Positions 31,241 through 42,308 of a stretch of DNA of 64,000 nt are shown piece by piece; position 1 is the first letter of the stretch; each line of letters opens with the position of its first letter. The position numbers were made by a program, and so were the translations under genes. The stretch comes from Taeniopygia guttata. Its lineage: Eukaryota > Chordata > Aves > Passeriformes > Estrildidae. A model generated the notes under the pieces. That model searched no databases. It worked only from the letters and a program-made list of their open reading frames with translations, and was not told the DNA's origin. The stretch lies in contig NC_133063.1 in NCBI RefSeq assembly GCF_048771995.1, positions 63,464,514-63,528,513 of the forward strand. The letters run 5' to 3'.

Positions 31241-31787
31241 CTGTGGGCACGAGACTGAACGGCAGGACAGTTGACAAGAAATGCTTGACTAGATGCTTGG
31301 GGCAATCAACATCTTTGAAATTATAAGCATCATTTTTCCTACTCATTAATGTCATCATCTCCAAGATTTAACTTTTCAGAGGGTGACCATGTTTTCTTCT
31401 AGATCGGAGATCAGGAATCGGTTTTAAGCACAAAAACCACTCCTCAAAGCCCTGCTAAACACGCTTCATCCTCCATTCAGAAAATGAAGCTATTTCTTCA
31501 AAAGAAAGGAACTGAAAACTCTAGTATCCAGTTCCCACCAAAGAGTTTCCAAGCCATTTTTATTCTCTGATTTTTTATGCCCTACTTCTTAGCAAATGTA
31601 GTTGCTCCAAGCACAGTGACATGAAGACCAGACAGTCACTCATGAGGAGCAACATGGTGATGCTCCAGCCTGAAAGTTGGAACTTGGAGTCTACAAAACC
31701 CTGCTTTGAGGTGCAAGTGACAGCAACCAGGGAATGCAGATAGGGGTAACTGCTGGGGTCAGAGAAGGGCCCAAGGCATTCAAAGAG
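31241..31787. other. No gene recognised
   Basis: Mixed composition with short ORFs only. No repeat identified. Confidence 0.3.
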
Positions 31788-32336
31788 CCAGGAGAGAAGG
31801 CAGTATTGGTTTAACAGCTGTAATAATTCCTAACAAATACTCCCACATTTTTGCATATTTATTGGACATTCCCAGGACTCCTGTTCATGTTAGTCTGCAC
31901 CTCTGCCCCTCCAGAAGCGGTCAGACTGGCAGGATCTGTCTGCCAGCAGGAGCTGCTCTGAGCTGGGAACACGACTGGTGGTGCTGATTTCCAGAGGCTT
32001 CTGTGTCCCAGGAGAAGATAAGGAAAGAGCGGATTGAGAGGTGCTGGCGCTGCTGCTGCTCTGTGCCAGAGAGCCCCGGCTGGGCAGGGCACGGCGCTGC
32101 AGGCTCTTTCTCCTGCCAGAGCTGGGCACACCTGGGAACAAGGCATGGCAACTTGTGGGAAACCAAAGGCTTTGTGGGGGCTGCATTGCTCAGCACACAG
32201 CCAGGCCATCTGTGACACAGAGTTCTGGCACCTAAAAAGATAAAGGAGGCAAATAGCTGGGAAAGGTTTCATTTTGACCTTTCTTACCTGTTCACTGAAG
32301 TGGCCAAAATGAAAGTTACCAAGCAGGGCCTGATCC
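31788..32336 (-). repeat. Dispersed 550-bp repeat, copy 2
   Basis: Paralogue of 13338-13885 with the same donor-like, acceptor-like and AATAAA (31862-31857) signals on the minus strand. The Ser-rich frame is shared for about 70 codons, then the ends differ (a small deletion in this copy). The region between the copies is not duplicated, so this is a dispersed element or a multicopy gene end. Confidence 0.5.
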
Positions 32337-33340
32337 CTTCTCCTGCAGGAGGGGCCCTGTACTGGCTCCTGCCCAGGGCTGGTACCCTTGTGCCAACATT
32401 CAGCTGACTGGGAGCAGAGCTCCTGGGGCCCTCCAGGGATACACCAAGCCCAGCCCAGTTACCTGGTACACATGCAAATCTTCAGAAAAAGATTAGAGTG
32501 GAAAAATGTAACTGTCATGATCATGATATTTTACTATGTTTACATGCTGTATAGGAGTGCAATTTCATGCATTTGTGGTATTTTCACACATTTTAATCTC
32601 TGAAATACTGTCAGATACACTTTGATTCCTAATGGAAAGTCTTAAACTTTTAATTTAGCTTATAAAATGAAGTTACTGACATTAAATAATATGTACTTTG
32701 TAGTGCAGAAGAACACAGTAATAGTGTGAGTAATTATGATTGCTTAAGCACAGTTGGCTTGGGTCTGTACAGGAATGTGAAATTTTGCAAGAAGAGAATA
32801 TTTTCACTAAGTTTTGTAAAATATTTGAGAAACACTTCTTGTTTGAAGTAATATGTTGCAAACAACTTTTTACTTAGCAGTTTAAGGAAGGTTCTTACTT
32901 TTGAAAGCAGTACAATTTTACATTTTAAGAATAGAAAAATGTAGGCAGCTGATGAACTTCAGAATTAATGCAGACCACATTTAGTCTTTCTGAAAGTATT
33001 AGTGATATATAACTGATTCAATGCGTCTTTCATACGTACCTTTTATTTCATACGTACCTTTTATTTTTATTGGCTATCGAATATATACAGTATGCATCAG
33101 ATAAATCGGACACATGCTAAATCCAAAGTTGCAGCTTCAAGCAGATTTTAACAGTACTGAGACACATGATTTCCTGTGTAATGTGAAAAGTAGCTGAAGC
33201 CTTTGACTATGATTAACTTTGATATCATAACTTAATTGAATGCAATTTTGTTCTGAGAGATGTTAAGTAGGTAAGTGGCTAACTGGTTATTTAGCTAGTT
33301 AGATTGAAACGAAAGATTTTCCAGAGATCACTTGAGCTAA
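32337..33340. other. AT-rich, no gene recognised
   Basis: No long frame and no recognisable repeat. A 16-base direct repeat (cgtaccttttatttc type) lies near 33035-33065. Confidence 0.3.
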
Positions 33341-33400
33341 CAAAAATGAATGTATCAAAAATGAATGTATCAAAAATGAATGTATCAAAAATGAATGTAT
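33341..33400. repeat. Perfect 15-bp tandem repeat, four units
   Basis: Four exact copies of CAAAAATGAATGTAT, immediately left of an LTR. Confidence 0.95.
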
Positions 33401-33406
33401 CATGTT

Positions 33407-33968
33407 TGTAGAATCATGTGTTGAATTTTAAGAAACCTCTGCACAAAAAGGCATAGGAAAGAAAAACAAAGATCTTTAAAGCTTCTTGCAAAAAGACAAA
33501 TACCGGAAAGGACCAGGAATGCCAAGACTTCAGACAAAGAAGCCCTCTGTCTCCAAACATGTCAAGGATGATGAACTTATCCAGATAGGAGAGCAAAGGA
33601 CCAAAAGCGCAAGCGCAGAGGAGAAGAGTTCAAAAGTTCAATGCGGAGGAAGATGATGGTTTGTGGCTCAAAGACCACCAGGGACCCACATAAAAGCCCC
33701 CACAAAAAACTACGCATGCCCAGAAGGGCGTGGACCTATTTAGCATGAGAAGCAAAGACAGGCGGGGCCAGGGGTTGAATATGCATAGAAAAGTTGTGTA
33801 ATGTATTGCATATGGAACACCTTTGTGAATAAAGTTGGGGGGCAGACTTCAGCTCGGGGCACAAGATTTCGGAGAGTTATCTCACTTGTGCCGGGTGCTG
33901 CCATACATACCCACTTGATAACTACATCGAGTTGTAGAGTCTATTTATTTATTCCGCATATCGCTTCA
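33407..33968 (+). mobile_element. Solo LTR, related to 16980-17217
   Basis: Starts TGTAGAATC and ends CGCTTCA. It has a CATAAAAGC box near 33690 and AATAAA at 33828-33833. The central words GAATATGCAT and GCATATGG are shared with the LTR at 17 kb. No retroviral gene is adjacent, and I could not define a target duplication. Confidence 0.55.
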
Positions 33969-34873
33969 AGATATGGAAATAACTGACTTGATGGCATGAA
34001 AGAAGTGGTTTTTTGAAGGCGCTGGAAATTGGAGATTCGAGGAGTGTAATTAAAGCCTCATTAGTAGAAACCAATTTGTTTTATACCTTGCTTTCCTTTT
34101 ATTTGTTTTTCTATCAGTTCCCTGTGGTCAACAGGCAAGAGAATCTAGATTATCTTGAAACTGGAGAAAATCCTCTCCTCCTGGGGCTGGTCCTGCTCTG
34201 CAGTGACAGGCACAGAAAGGAAAGTTTGCTGGGAGCCCTGGTGGAGGTGGCCTCCAGTGTGCTGGCTTCTTCCTGCATCTCTGCCACTGTTCTGTGCAGG
34301 ATGCTGCTCTCCACAGCCCCTGCCAGCCACTACCAGCCCTAGTGTATTCCCTCCTGCCTTTGTCTCAACCAGGGCCACACAGAGTCTGGAAAATGCCATT
34401 TTCAATGGATTAGTCCTGCCGAGCCCCTGGGCATGAGGCCACCCAGAAGCCTGGGCCGTGGGGGCTGTTCTCAGGGCACTGACCCAGCCTGGCTGCTGGC
34501 CTCTGGTGACCCCCCATGTCCTTTTCCATGGCAATATCTGCCAGCAGTCCCAGACCTATGTGCTGAGGTGAGAGGGAACAGAGGCGTGCCATGATGTCCC
34601 ATTGTGATGTCACTGGATGGTGGAGGATAACATCACATGTGAGTGCTTTGCGACCTTGCACTCCTTTCTGTTTATATTCAGGTGCTGATGTCCCTCTGTA
34701 GGATCCACCACTGAGTGGTGGATTGTGACAGCACTGGGGGATGGATATGAGGTCTCATCCTTCACTGCTTGAATTTTGATGCCAGCCAAGCCTGGGTCCA
34801 GACCGGATTGATTCTTGACTCCTGCCAAGCATGCCTAGTCCTCATCTGTCCCCTTCTGCTGCAACAGACAGAC

Positions 34874-35621
34874 ATGGCCACGAGACAGAGTGGAGCTGCC
34901 CCATCTGTCAGGTCACTAAGAATGACGTGGCTTCTGCTCTTCCCTGTCACCAGCAGTTCTGCCTGGTATCCTGCAGCAGGCAAAAAGAAATCCAGCTTGC
35001 CCGCTCTGCAGCAGTCCACTAGAGACTATCAGGTTTTCTGAGTGGGGTGGAGAGGATGACATACCATTTGCCATCAGCTCCCCTGAAGAGTCACCAGAGA
35101 CAGCAGACAGGCAGGAGAGTTGCTGGGGATCAACAGACAGGCAGGGAGACCTCCCCTCCACCTTGCCGAAATCCAGGAGGTGCTGTTGTTGTCGGAACAG
35201 TCCTGCCCATACTTGGGGCAGAAGGCCACCCACAGGCTCTGGCTCTGCAGCTCCCTGCTCAGCTGGGGACAGTGTTCCCTGTGGGGAAGATGGAGGAGAC
35301 ATGAAAGGGCCAGCAAGAGGCCACCCTGATGGTGGCACTAGTGAGATTCTAGTAACCCTTTTGCCAAGAAAAAAAAATAAAAAATTCTATTTCTCTGACA
35401 AAGTTCCTGGGTTCTGCTTTCTTCTCCTTCTAATGTCTTTGCCTGACCCCCACACCCCACCATCAGCTGAAAGCCCCTGGAGCCACAGGACCATTCTGGC
35501 AGCACCTCCTCACACAGGAAATCCTGCTGCAGCTGTGATGGTTGAAGAGCTTCTGAGAAAGTGGGTGCTGTGCACCACATGGTTATCCTGGAAGATGTGT
35601 CAGAGCTGCCTGCTGACTTAA
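34874..35621 (+). pseudogene. RING-finger gene remnant (songbird Topors-like type)
   Basis: ATG (34874) lies shortly before a RING-HC start, CPIC at 34897-34908, then DVASALPCHQQFC. The usual zinc-binding His is Gln here (CHQQFC where CHHQFC is usual). A few bases are missing after FCL, so the remaining ligands (ACPLC) lie in another frame. A further 1-base loss just after the ATG is likely. The tail (to a stop at 35621) is open and Ser/Pro/Arg-rich, as in these E3 ligase-like genes, which are multiplied in passerines. Broken by at least one frameshift and a ligand loss. No intact copy is in the window. Confidence 0.6.
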
Positions 35622-35700
35622 ATGGATTTTTATAAGGCTTTTGACACAGTTCCCCCCCAAGATCCCGCCCATCAATGAGAGAGAGGTGAATTAGGACAAA
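35622..35700 (+). mobile_element. Possible LINE RT fragment (CR1-like)
   Basis: Plus-strand codons read MDFYKAFDTVP, the RT block 'D..KAFDTV' of CR1-like LINEs. Very short, without flanking RT motifs in frame. Confidence 0.45.
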
Positions 35701-37472
35701 GCAGAAATCAAACTGAGTGAGTAGATTAGAAGCAGAAATCCTGCTTAAAATGAAGAATCAAAATTCATTCTGAAAAGCAGGATCAGCCATAGCCATGGAT
35801 ACAGGCCTGGAAGAGTCACCAGAGGCCACCAACTAGGCAGGAAGAGCTGGCAATGCCCTGAAAACAGCTTCAGATGTCTCAGTGTCTTCAGTTTGTCTGT
35901 TTGTGTGTTCTTTGGTTGCTTGGTTTTTGGTTGGTTATTTGGTTATTTAGTTATGTCTGGATTGGCATATTCCAGATGACTTTCATTTTGATTAGGATTT
36001 GTTAAGTACTGACATTCTGCTTCAGATGTGTAAAATAAACATTTTCATGAATATTTTCCTCAAAACAGTCATTTTTATCTTCTTTCTAATTGAATGTCTA
36101 AATGTCCATTTTAAAAGATAGCTCTACTAGATATCAAAAGATATTAACTACTGTTGAAGAGTGCAGGGTTTTTTTGCATTGGAAAACAGTTGATGACACA
36201 GTCCTTGGTGAATAATTTCCAAATGTTATATACACTCACAGCAAAGAAATCCATTATTATATTGTAACCATTTCCAGCATCTGTGATTTTGCTATATCTA
36301 AATCCTAAGGATTTAATTCCAGTATATTTAAATTTGCAAGTGGATGTGATTGGAGAGTAATTTTTGGCATCTGTCCTGTCACTGTAATATTAGGAACCTT
36401 TCTCTTTTAAGTTTTTTTTGTTGTTGTTGTTGTGTGGTTTTTTTTTGGTTTTTTTTTTTTTTTTTTTTTTTCTCTGTGGTTGTCTTTGTCTTTGCTTGAA
36501 GGACTTTCCAAATGAGATTCCACGCAGCCTTTACTTTGGAATCTCATTGCAGCTCTAGACTCAACCATTTCAGAGAGGTCAGCAGCACTCTGTCATATCT
36601 CTTCTAGTCCATGAACTTCATTAACAGTGACCACTCTCATTAGTTCTCACACATTTTTACTTTGGTTCATAAAGACTGTTTCTCATGTTGCATTTTTCTA
36701 CTCCCCTAACCCCATTCAATTAACATCAAATTCACTTTATAAAGTGATCACATATTGGAAATCTGTGTTCACATTCACTACGCTGAAGGTCCATCATTCT
36801 TCCTGCTTTCTGTTTAATATCTTATTTGTTATGTTGATTTCAGGGATAGAAAGGTTGCATTAAATGAAAAAAAATATTAAAAAAGCAAGCAAAATTCTAG
36901 GTTTTGCTAGACCATTTTACCTAACAAAACCTAGACCATTTTAGTCATTACTACAGCTATTCAGAAACTGAAAGGAAAAACCCAAATTTAGTTCTCAGTG
37001 CAGTACTTGTGACCAATGGTAACTATAACCCCCAAGATTCAGTTAAGTAAATAAATGTGAGCTACATGTTGTTGGACTAGAAGATAACTGTTACTGTAAA
37101 ATGCCAAAAAGCTGATCAGAGTGGCCCCTTGATGTTCTGTGCTATTGTTGCTTATTCATGTGAACAGATGACTTTGTTTCCCACTCGCATTTTGCTTTCT
37201 GCCCAGGAGTGGTGAATGAAACACTCGAGCTGAGCTGTGAATTACAGCTCCAGAATGAGCAAGGATCCTGCACAACAACAGCACCTGATCTAATTTTTCC
37301 TTTGCCTCTGTGCTGAGAGAAAAGCAAGGTAAATTCATGTTGAATGTCTAAGTTCACTCAGTGGCTGACAAGACCTCCTTTAATGGATCCAGTACAAGTG
37401 ATGAGCCCAACCAACACAGCAATCGTTGTGGACAATGCGTGTCGTGTATCAATGAAAATGTGCATTTGTGAC
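35701..37472. other. No gene recognised
   Basis: Includes a T run at about 36449-36471 and AT-rich intergenic-like sequence. ORFs are short. No YTHDC2 exon found here on the minus strand. Confidence 0.35.
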
Positions 37473-38171
37473 TGTCCTAGGGTGATGTTAGGGTGTTTGT
37501 ATCCCAAATCGTGTGTTCTGTTTATATTTGATATTATGTCCTGTGCTTTCAGAACTGACTCTGAAAGTGAAGGTCTGTTTTGTCTTGTTATCAGTCGGTT
37601 CACCTCCCCCCATGGTCTGTTGTCTAGAAGAGGCTAGTGCTGGCTGGCTTGCTTTGCTTTGCTTGCTGGCTTTTGCTGGCTTGCTTTGCTTTGCTTGCTC
37701 TTGCTCCTGCTTCTGCTTTTGCCTTTGCTTTTGCTTGGTAGTTTAGCTAAGCAGTCCAATTTTTTCCCTGGACTGCTTTTGTTTTTTTCCTTTCCCTTTC
37801 CTGAATATCATCCCAACCTGCTCCAGACTGGGACCTGGGAAACACTGAGGAACACTGAGAGCCTGTGCTTTGTGATTTGCAGTGCTGAAGAGCAATCCCC
37901 AGTGCCCAGACCCGGGTGAGAGACTCTCTGGATTTGTGATCTCTTCAGAGTGGTGAAAGAGTTTGGTTATCATCTGGTGTTGCTCTTTTTTTTTTTTTTT
38001 TTTTTTTTTTTGTGCGGGGGAGTGTTTTGTTTGTTAAATAAACAGGTTCTTTTCCACTTCTCTCTGAGAAAATTCTTCCCGAACCAGGTGGGTGGGGAGG
38101 GGCCGTGTTTGTTTTTTTTCTGGGGGCTCCTTCCAGAGGTTTTTCTCCCAAATTTGCCCTAAACTAGGACA
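37473..38171 (+). mobile_element. Solo LTR of the young ERV family (699 bp)
   Basis: Starts TGTCCTAGGGTGATG and ends CTAAACTAGGACA: the same family as 28436-29130 but opposite orientation and diverged, with a long T run (37988-38011) and AATAAA near 38037. Flanking bases (gtgac left, tcagc right) do not match, so no target duplication remains. It abuts the truncated class II ERV. Confidence 0.85.
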
Positions 38172-38398
38172 TCAGCTTAAGGGGTATTGTTTTAAAAAAC
38201 AGCTGTTCAAAGGCAAAAGTTCTCATTATCTATCTCTAAAATAATCTTAGTCCCTGGGAAGAGAAACCTTCTTCTTCTCTGGGAAGCACCAGACTACTCT
38301 TCTTTCTTTCTCTGTTCAGCCTTCTCATGGGATCACAGCTATTTCAACATCTGCTTATCTTAGCATGGAGGCCTTTGCTTGATATCAATTTGAACAAT
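38172..38398. other. Unassigned, between a solo LTR and a truncated RT
   Basis: No frame continues the RT. May be decayed pol. Confidence 0.3.
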
Positions 38399-38722
38399 TT
38401 AATCTCCCCATAGTTTCATGCTTATGTGCAGTAAATCATGTAAAAGTCTCCATTTTCCTGATTTCTTTTTTATTACAAAAATAGGGGTATTCCAGGGGCT
38501 GAATGATTCTTCAATATGATCCACTTTCAATTGTTCTGTGACTAATTCTTGCAGGGCAGTAAGCATTTCGGTAGTAAGGGGCCACTGATCAACCCAGACA
38601 GGTTTATCTGTTAACCATGTCAAGGCTACAACTGGACATTCACCACCCTGCATCACAGTGGCTCCTATTAAAAATCCATAGTAATTCTGACACCCCATTG
38701 AGACAAACAATCTCATCCCCAC
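38399..38722 (-). pseudogene. pol: Class II ERV reverse transcriptase N-terminus
   Basis: Frame with [12 protein letters not shown], the [20 protein letters not shown] block and HDL, the conserved RT start of beta-like ERVs. Breaks off before the catalytic palm. Confidence 0.85.
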
Positions 38723-38849
38723 AGACTTTGAGGAGTATCGGCAACAGCGGGTCTGATGTTAGCTTGTTGGCCATCGGGATGTTTCACATTAATTACAACG
38801 GCTGACAAGCCACCTGTTGTAGAACTACCCAACCCTGTAAGTCCAAAAC

Positions 38850-39060
38850 TTGCATGAGTGAGAGACCACGACTGAGGCCAACGCAGTCACGAGAGTATTG
38901 TAACATCTGCTCCAGTGTCAATCAAACCTGTTACCGGTATGGTCCCTGGATGATATCCACTGGCTGTGAGGATGCATGTCTTTTCTGGATGGTTCTCCGT
39001 TACTTTCTCAGTCCAGAACACTTGAGGTACTTACTGTACTGGGAACAAAACTCACAAAGG
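38850..39060 (-). pseudogene. pro: Class II ERV protease
   Basis: On the minus strand near 38930-38900 the codons read IDTGADVTIL, the aspartic protease active site. Frame breaks surround it. Confidence 0.65.
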
Positions 39061-39384
39061 CTACAAGCTGAGCGATGCAAGTTCCTTTCTGAATAGTAAT
39101 AGGGCAGTCATCGATATCATAGCATGACTCTGTCCTAAATAATCAACATCAATAAGTCCTAAATGCCCATGAATACCTTTAAGCGTAGTACTTGATCTCC
39201 CTATCAGAAATGCACTCAATCCACGTCTTATTGGGCCATAGGTGTCATGGGGCACTTTGCATATTTCTTTTGCCAAAATAGTTATTACTGTGTCGGCGGT
39301 GGGTACATCAATCCCTGCGGACCCACTTGTTGCTCCTGAGTACTGTTCGCAAATGGGTAGCTTTGCAGTACCGGGAAGGCCCAT
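39061..39384 (-). pseudogene. Class II ERV dUTPase
   Basis: Codons read GSAGIDVPTADTV, VPHDTYGPIRRG, SAFLIGRSSTTLKGI and HLGLIDVDYLGQ: trimeric dUTPase motifs in order, open for about 100 residues. Removes dUTP during reverse transcription in related viruses. Confidence 0.8.
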
Positions 39385-40693
39385 AATTGCTGTTTATGGT
39401 TGTCAGGTTATTTGTGTCCCCACACACCCCTTCGTGTTCTTCTTCCCATTTCCCTGCAACAGCTGACCATTTGCATGATACTTACTCTTGCACAGTGCCC
39501 AAATTTAGCACAATGATTGCACATAACATTGCTGCTTGCATTTGACTTAGATGCTATTTTCTGGGTATTACACTGTGCCTTTACATGTCCTTGCTGTCCA
39601 CAATTACAGCATTTCGATGGTGGTCTTAGAACTGCAGCAAGAGCTGCCATTTTATGCTCTACTGAAACAACTTTTGAGCAAGCAGTAACCATTTCAGGCA
39701 ATGTGGGCTTCCCAGGTATGGTGTCAATAATCTTTCTGCAGTCTGGGTTTGCATTTTCTTTCACCAATTGTATATACAATCTATGTCACAAAGGTTCATT
39801 ATCTACCTGTTTTTCAATAGCTGCAGCAAGCTTTTCCACAAACTGCAAAAATGGTTCTCTCATCCCTTGTTGTATAGTAACATATCTCTGCTTTGGAGCT
39901 GCCATTTCCATTGTTTTAATTAAAACACTCATGCCTATTTGCTGAGCTTGTGTCAAAATTGAAGGATCCCACCTTGCCTGTAAATCTGGGTTAGCAAAAG
40001 GCCCAGTGCCCAATAAGGCATCAACACCCACAGTGTGATGAGAGTCCTGTTGAAGCAGCTGCATGTTTGTTAAAGCTGTGCACTTCGCCACTCACCTCCA
40101 AGTTTCTGGAAACACACCATATTGTACTGGTTGGAATAAAATTGTAGCAAGGTGCATGATGTCATAAGGTGCAAGCATACTGCATTAATTACATGTATTA
40201 ACTGCATTACCTCTGAGGAATTAATACCAAACTGAGCCACTTTCAATTGGAGATCTTGCACAACCTTCCAAGCAAAGATGTGATGACTATCATTCTGCCC
40301 TGTTCCAGGAACTGCTTTAAAAACTGGAAAAGCCATAGGATTATCACAGGCAACATTTGCGTTAACACTCTGCTCCTGAGGTACTTTTGGGGCACCTAAT
40401 CTTTCTATTAGGTCCCCATTTTTTTCTTCAGCTGCTTTCTTCCTAACAAATTCCCAAAACTTCTGAGGCTGTCAGGGAAGCACAGTTACTTGACACAGAG
40501 GCAAAGTCCATGGGGCAGTAGGGCTAGATCTATTAGAAGGTGAACTGTCAACAGTTCCCTGACCCAACTCAGGTGTTACTGCAGGTGACTCTTCACTTGA
40601 TTTGCTGTCACTGTCCAGCAATGGAGGATACGACCTTGCAAACTGTTCATGCAGCTCAGAAGGGGGCGGGGGGCAAATGGCTGGGCTAGAGTG

Positions 40694-40699
40694 GAGGGG
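40694..40699. repeat. Target site duplication GAGGGG, left
   Basis: Repeated at 41010-41015 on the other side of the solo LTR. Confidence 0.8.
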
Positions 40700-41009
40700 T
40701 GTAGGTCTTAGATTCAGTCAAAGAGAAAACATAAAGTTTCTAACCAGGTAGAAGCTTGAGAAAGTGTTGAGAAAGAATGTAAATAAGTTCTTTATCTCTC
40801 TTGTAGTTCACATTGTTTATAATTGGGTTTTACTACTGTATGTCATTCACTGCACACCAATAGCGTGCGAGGTTTTCACTTCAGGACCAATAGAGTTGGT
40901 CTGCACGAAGCTCTGTATAAAAGAGCGATGTATTTTGAAATAAATCAGAGTTATAGTCTCAGCCTTCTGAACAAAGTCTATTCATTCCCATCCTGCCTCA
41001 ACAGCGTCA
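40700..41009 (+). mobile_element. Solo LTR (310 bp) inside class II gag
   Basis: Starts TGTAGGTC and ends GCGTCA. TATAAAAGAG near 40916-40925 and AATAAA near 40940-40945 on the plus strand. Flanked by GAGGGG on both sides (6 bp). Short LTR and 6-bp duplication suit a class II/alpha-like family. Confidence 0.85.
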
Positions 41010-41015
41010 GAGGGG
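41010..41015. repeat. Target site duplication GAGGGG, right
   Basis: Matches 40694-40699. Confidence 0.8.
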
Positions 41016-41160
41016 AGCAGGGGGCAGACAGCTGGGTTTGTCTCTCTGCTAAAGACATTTCAGCCAACTGGCGCAGTGGTGTAGTGTATACGGGGACCGC
41101 TGCAAGCTGCTGCGCAGGTGTGAGATAAAGAGGCTTAGGAGTCTGATAAGGAGGTACTTT

Positions 41161-41310
41161 GGCAGTCTGCCCAGAAGCCTTAGCAGCTTTCCCAAAAGCT
41201 TCAGCATCCAGCCCAGAAGCTCTGGCAGTGTTCCTGGGAGCTTTGGCAGCTGGCATAGAAGCTCTGGCAACTTTCCTGGAAGCTTTGGTAGCCTGCCTGG
41301 TAACTTCCAT
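41161..41310 (-). repeat. About five 30-bp tandem repeats in gag
   Basis: Diverged 30-bp units encode a 10-residue repeat of the type AKASGKAA, just after the matrix domain. Confidence 0.75.
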
Positions 41311-41951
41311 GGACACCTGCTCCTTCTTCAAGGATGTATTCAACAAGTTCCCCATCAAAGGCCCCATCTGACTCATCCCTCCCATCAGACTCCTTTATCA
41401 ACCCCAAATCTTCATCCACGTTGTACTCTGCTTGTTCCCGCTGTTTTCCATTCCTTTAATGCCTCAAAAAGCGATCTCCAATTGGGTAACAACTAGATGG
41501 ACAAGTTTTATCTCCCGCTCAGATGAGTTCCCACAGCCTGTCCCTGACTTTTTTCCAAGTTTTAACACTAAATGCTGTGTCAGGATCAGTGGCAAAATCC
41601 TATGATCTAGCTCACAGCAATATACTATGAAGGGCATAGTCTGAAGTATTAATTCCCTTATTTCTTAACAAAGCTTTCCATGTGGCCAAAACAATCTCTT
41701 CCTCTTTAGATTTATTTCCCATTATTACTAGTTGGTGCCTCCCCTGCTTCCAGGTGTCCTGATAGGAGAAAATCAAGTCTGGACCTCCCTGTGGCTTCCA
41801 CACGCCACTCTCAGCCGCACCAGCGCCGCCTCCCCCGCTGCTCCCCAGTGGGTCACGGCTGGGAGCTGGGACCCCGCGTGGCTCCAGACTGACCACGCTG
41901 TTCAGGCTGTTGCTCCACGCGGTGGGCACCAGCTGTCACTGGTATATACAC

Positions 41952-42308
41952 TGTATCCCGAGGCGGTCGCGACACAAAGCACAGACCACAGGCGGTCTCA
42001 GATGGCAATTCTTTATTATCGAACATGGCTGACCTTTTATAAACTTTCTAATTGTTTATACTTCTTCTACCCCAACTATTGGCCACAAAAAATCAACATA
42101 ACACCACTGGTGAACAGTAACAGTGACTTTAGTTAACTTTCTAAAAATACTTTGTCTGTCTGCAGTGCTCTCCTTATCTTTCTTCAGTTCTTCTCTTCTC
42201 TCAGTCTCCTTGGTAGCAGCCTTGGAGAGAGCTCTTTAACAGCTTCTTCTTGCTCTCAGCTTCTTTTCGCTCCTTTAGCTAACAGGCCTGCTGTTAGCCC
42301 CTTCCACA
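41952..42308 (-). mobile_element. 5' LTR of the class II ERV
   Basis: Minus strand: starts about TGTGGAAGGGG (42308), TATAAAAGG box (42041-42033), AATAAA (42017-42012), ends GGGATACA (41952). The primer site region that follows reads TGGTGCCCACCGCGTGG, a variant of the Lys-type site. The 5' end is approximate. Confidence 0.6.

Larger units (their letters stand above)
39408..41722 (-). pseudogene. gag: Class II ERV gag (split by a solo LTR)
   Basis: ATG at 41722 gives MGNKSK, a myristoylation-type start of matrix. A 10-residue repeat region lies at 41310-41161. After the solo LTR, capsid parts are at 40336-40070 and 40091-39786. Nucleocapsid follows at 39779-39408, with one good CCHC knuckle (CCNCGQQGHVKAQC) and a second (CNHC...H) missing its last Cys in frame. 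Frames are broken several times. Confidence 0.75.
38399..42308 (-). mobile_element. Class II (beta-like) ERV, 3' truncated
   Basis: Order on the minus strand: 5' LTR (42308-41952), gag (from 41722), nucleocapsid knuckles, dUTPase, protease, RT start, ending abruptly at 38399. RNase H, integrase, env and 3' LTR are missing. dUTPase in front of protease is the hallmark of beta-like retroviruses. A 310-bp solo LTR interrupts gag. Confidence 0.8.

Noticed and set aside
33341-33400. CRISPR-like array
   Set aside because: Units are contiguous without spacers; a eukaryotic minisatellite.
34145-34534. 129-codon minus-strand ORF
   Set aside because: No similarity recognised; competing plus-strand frames of equal length; likely chance.
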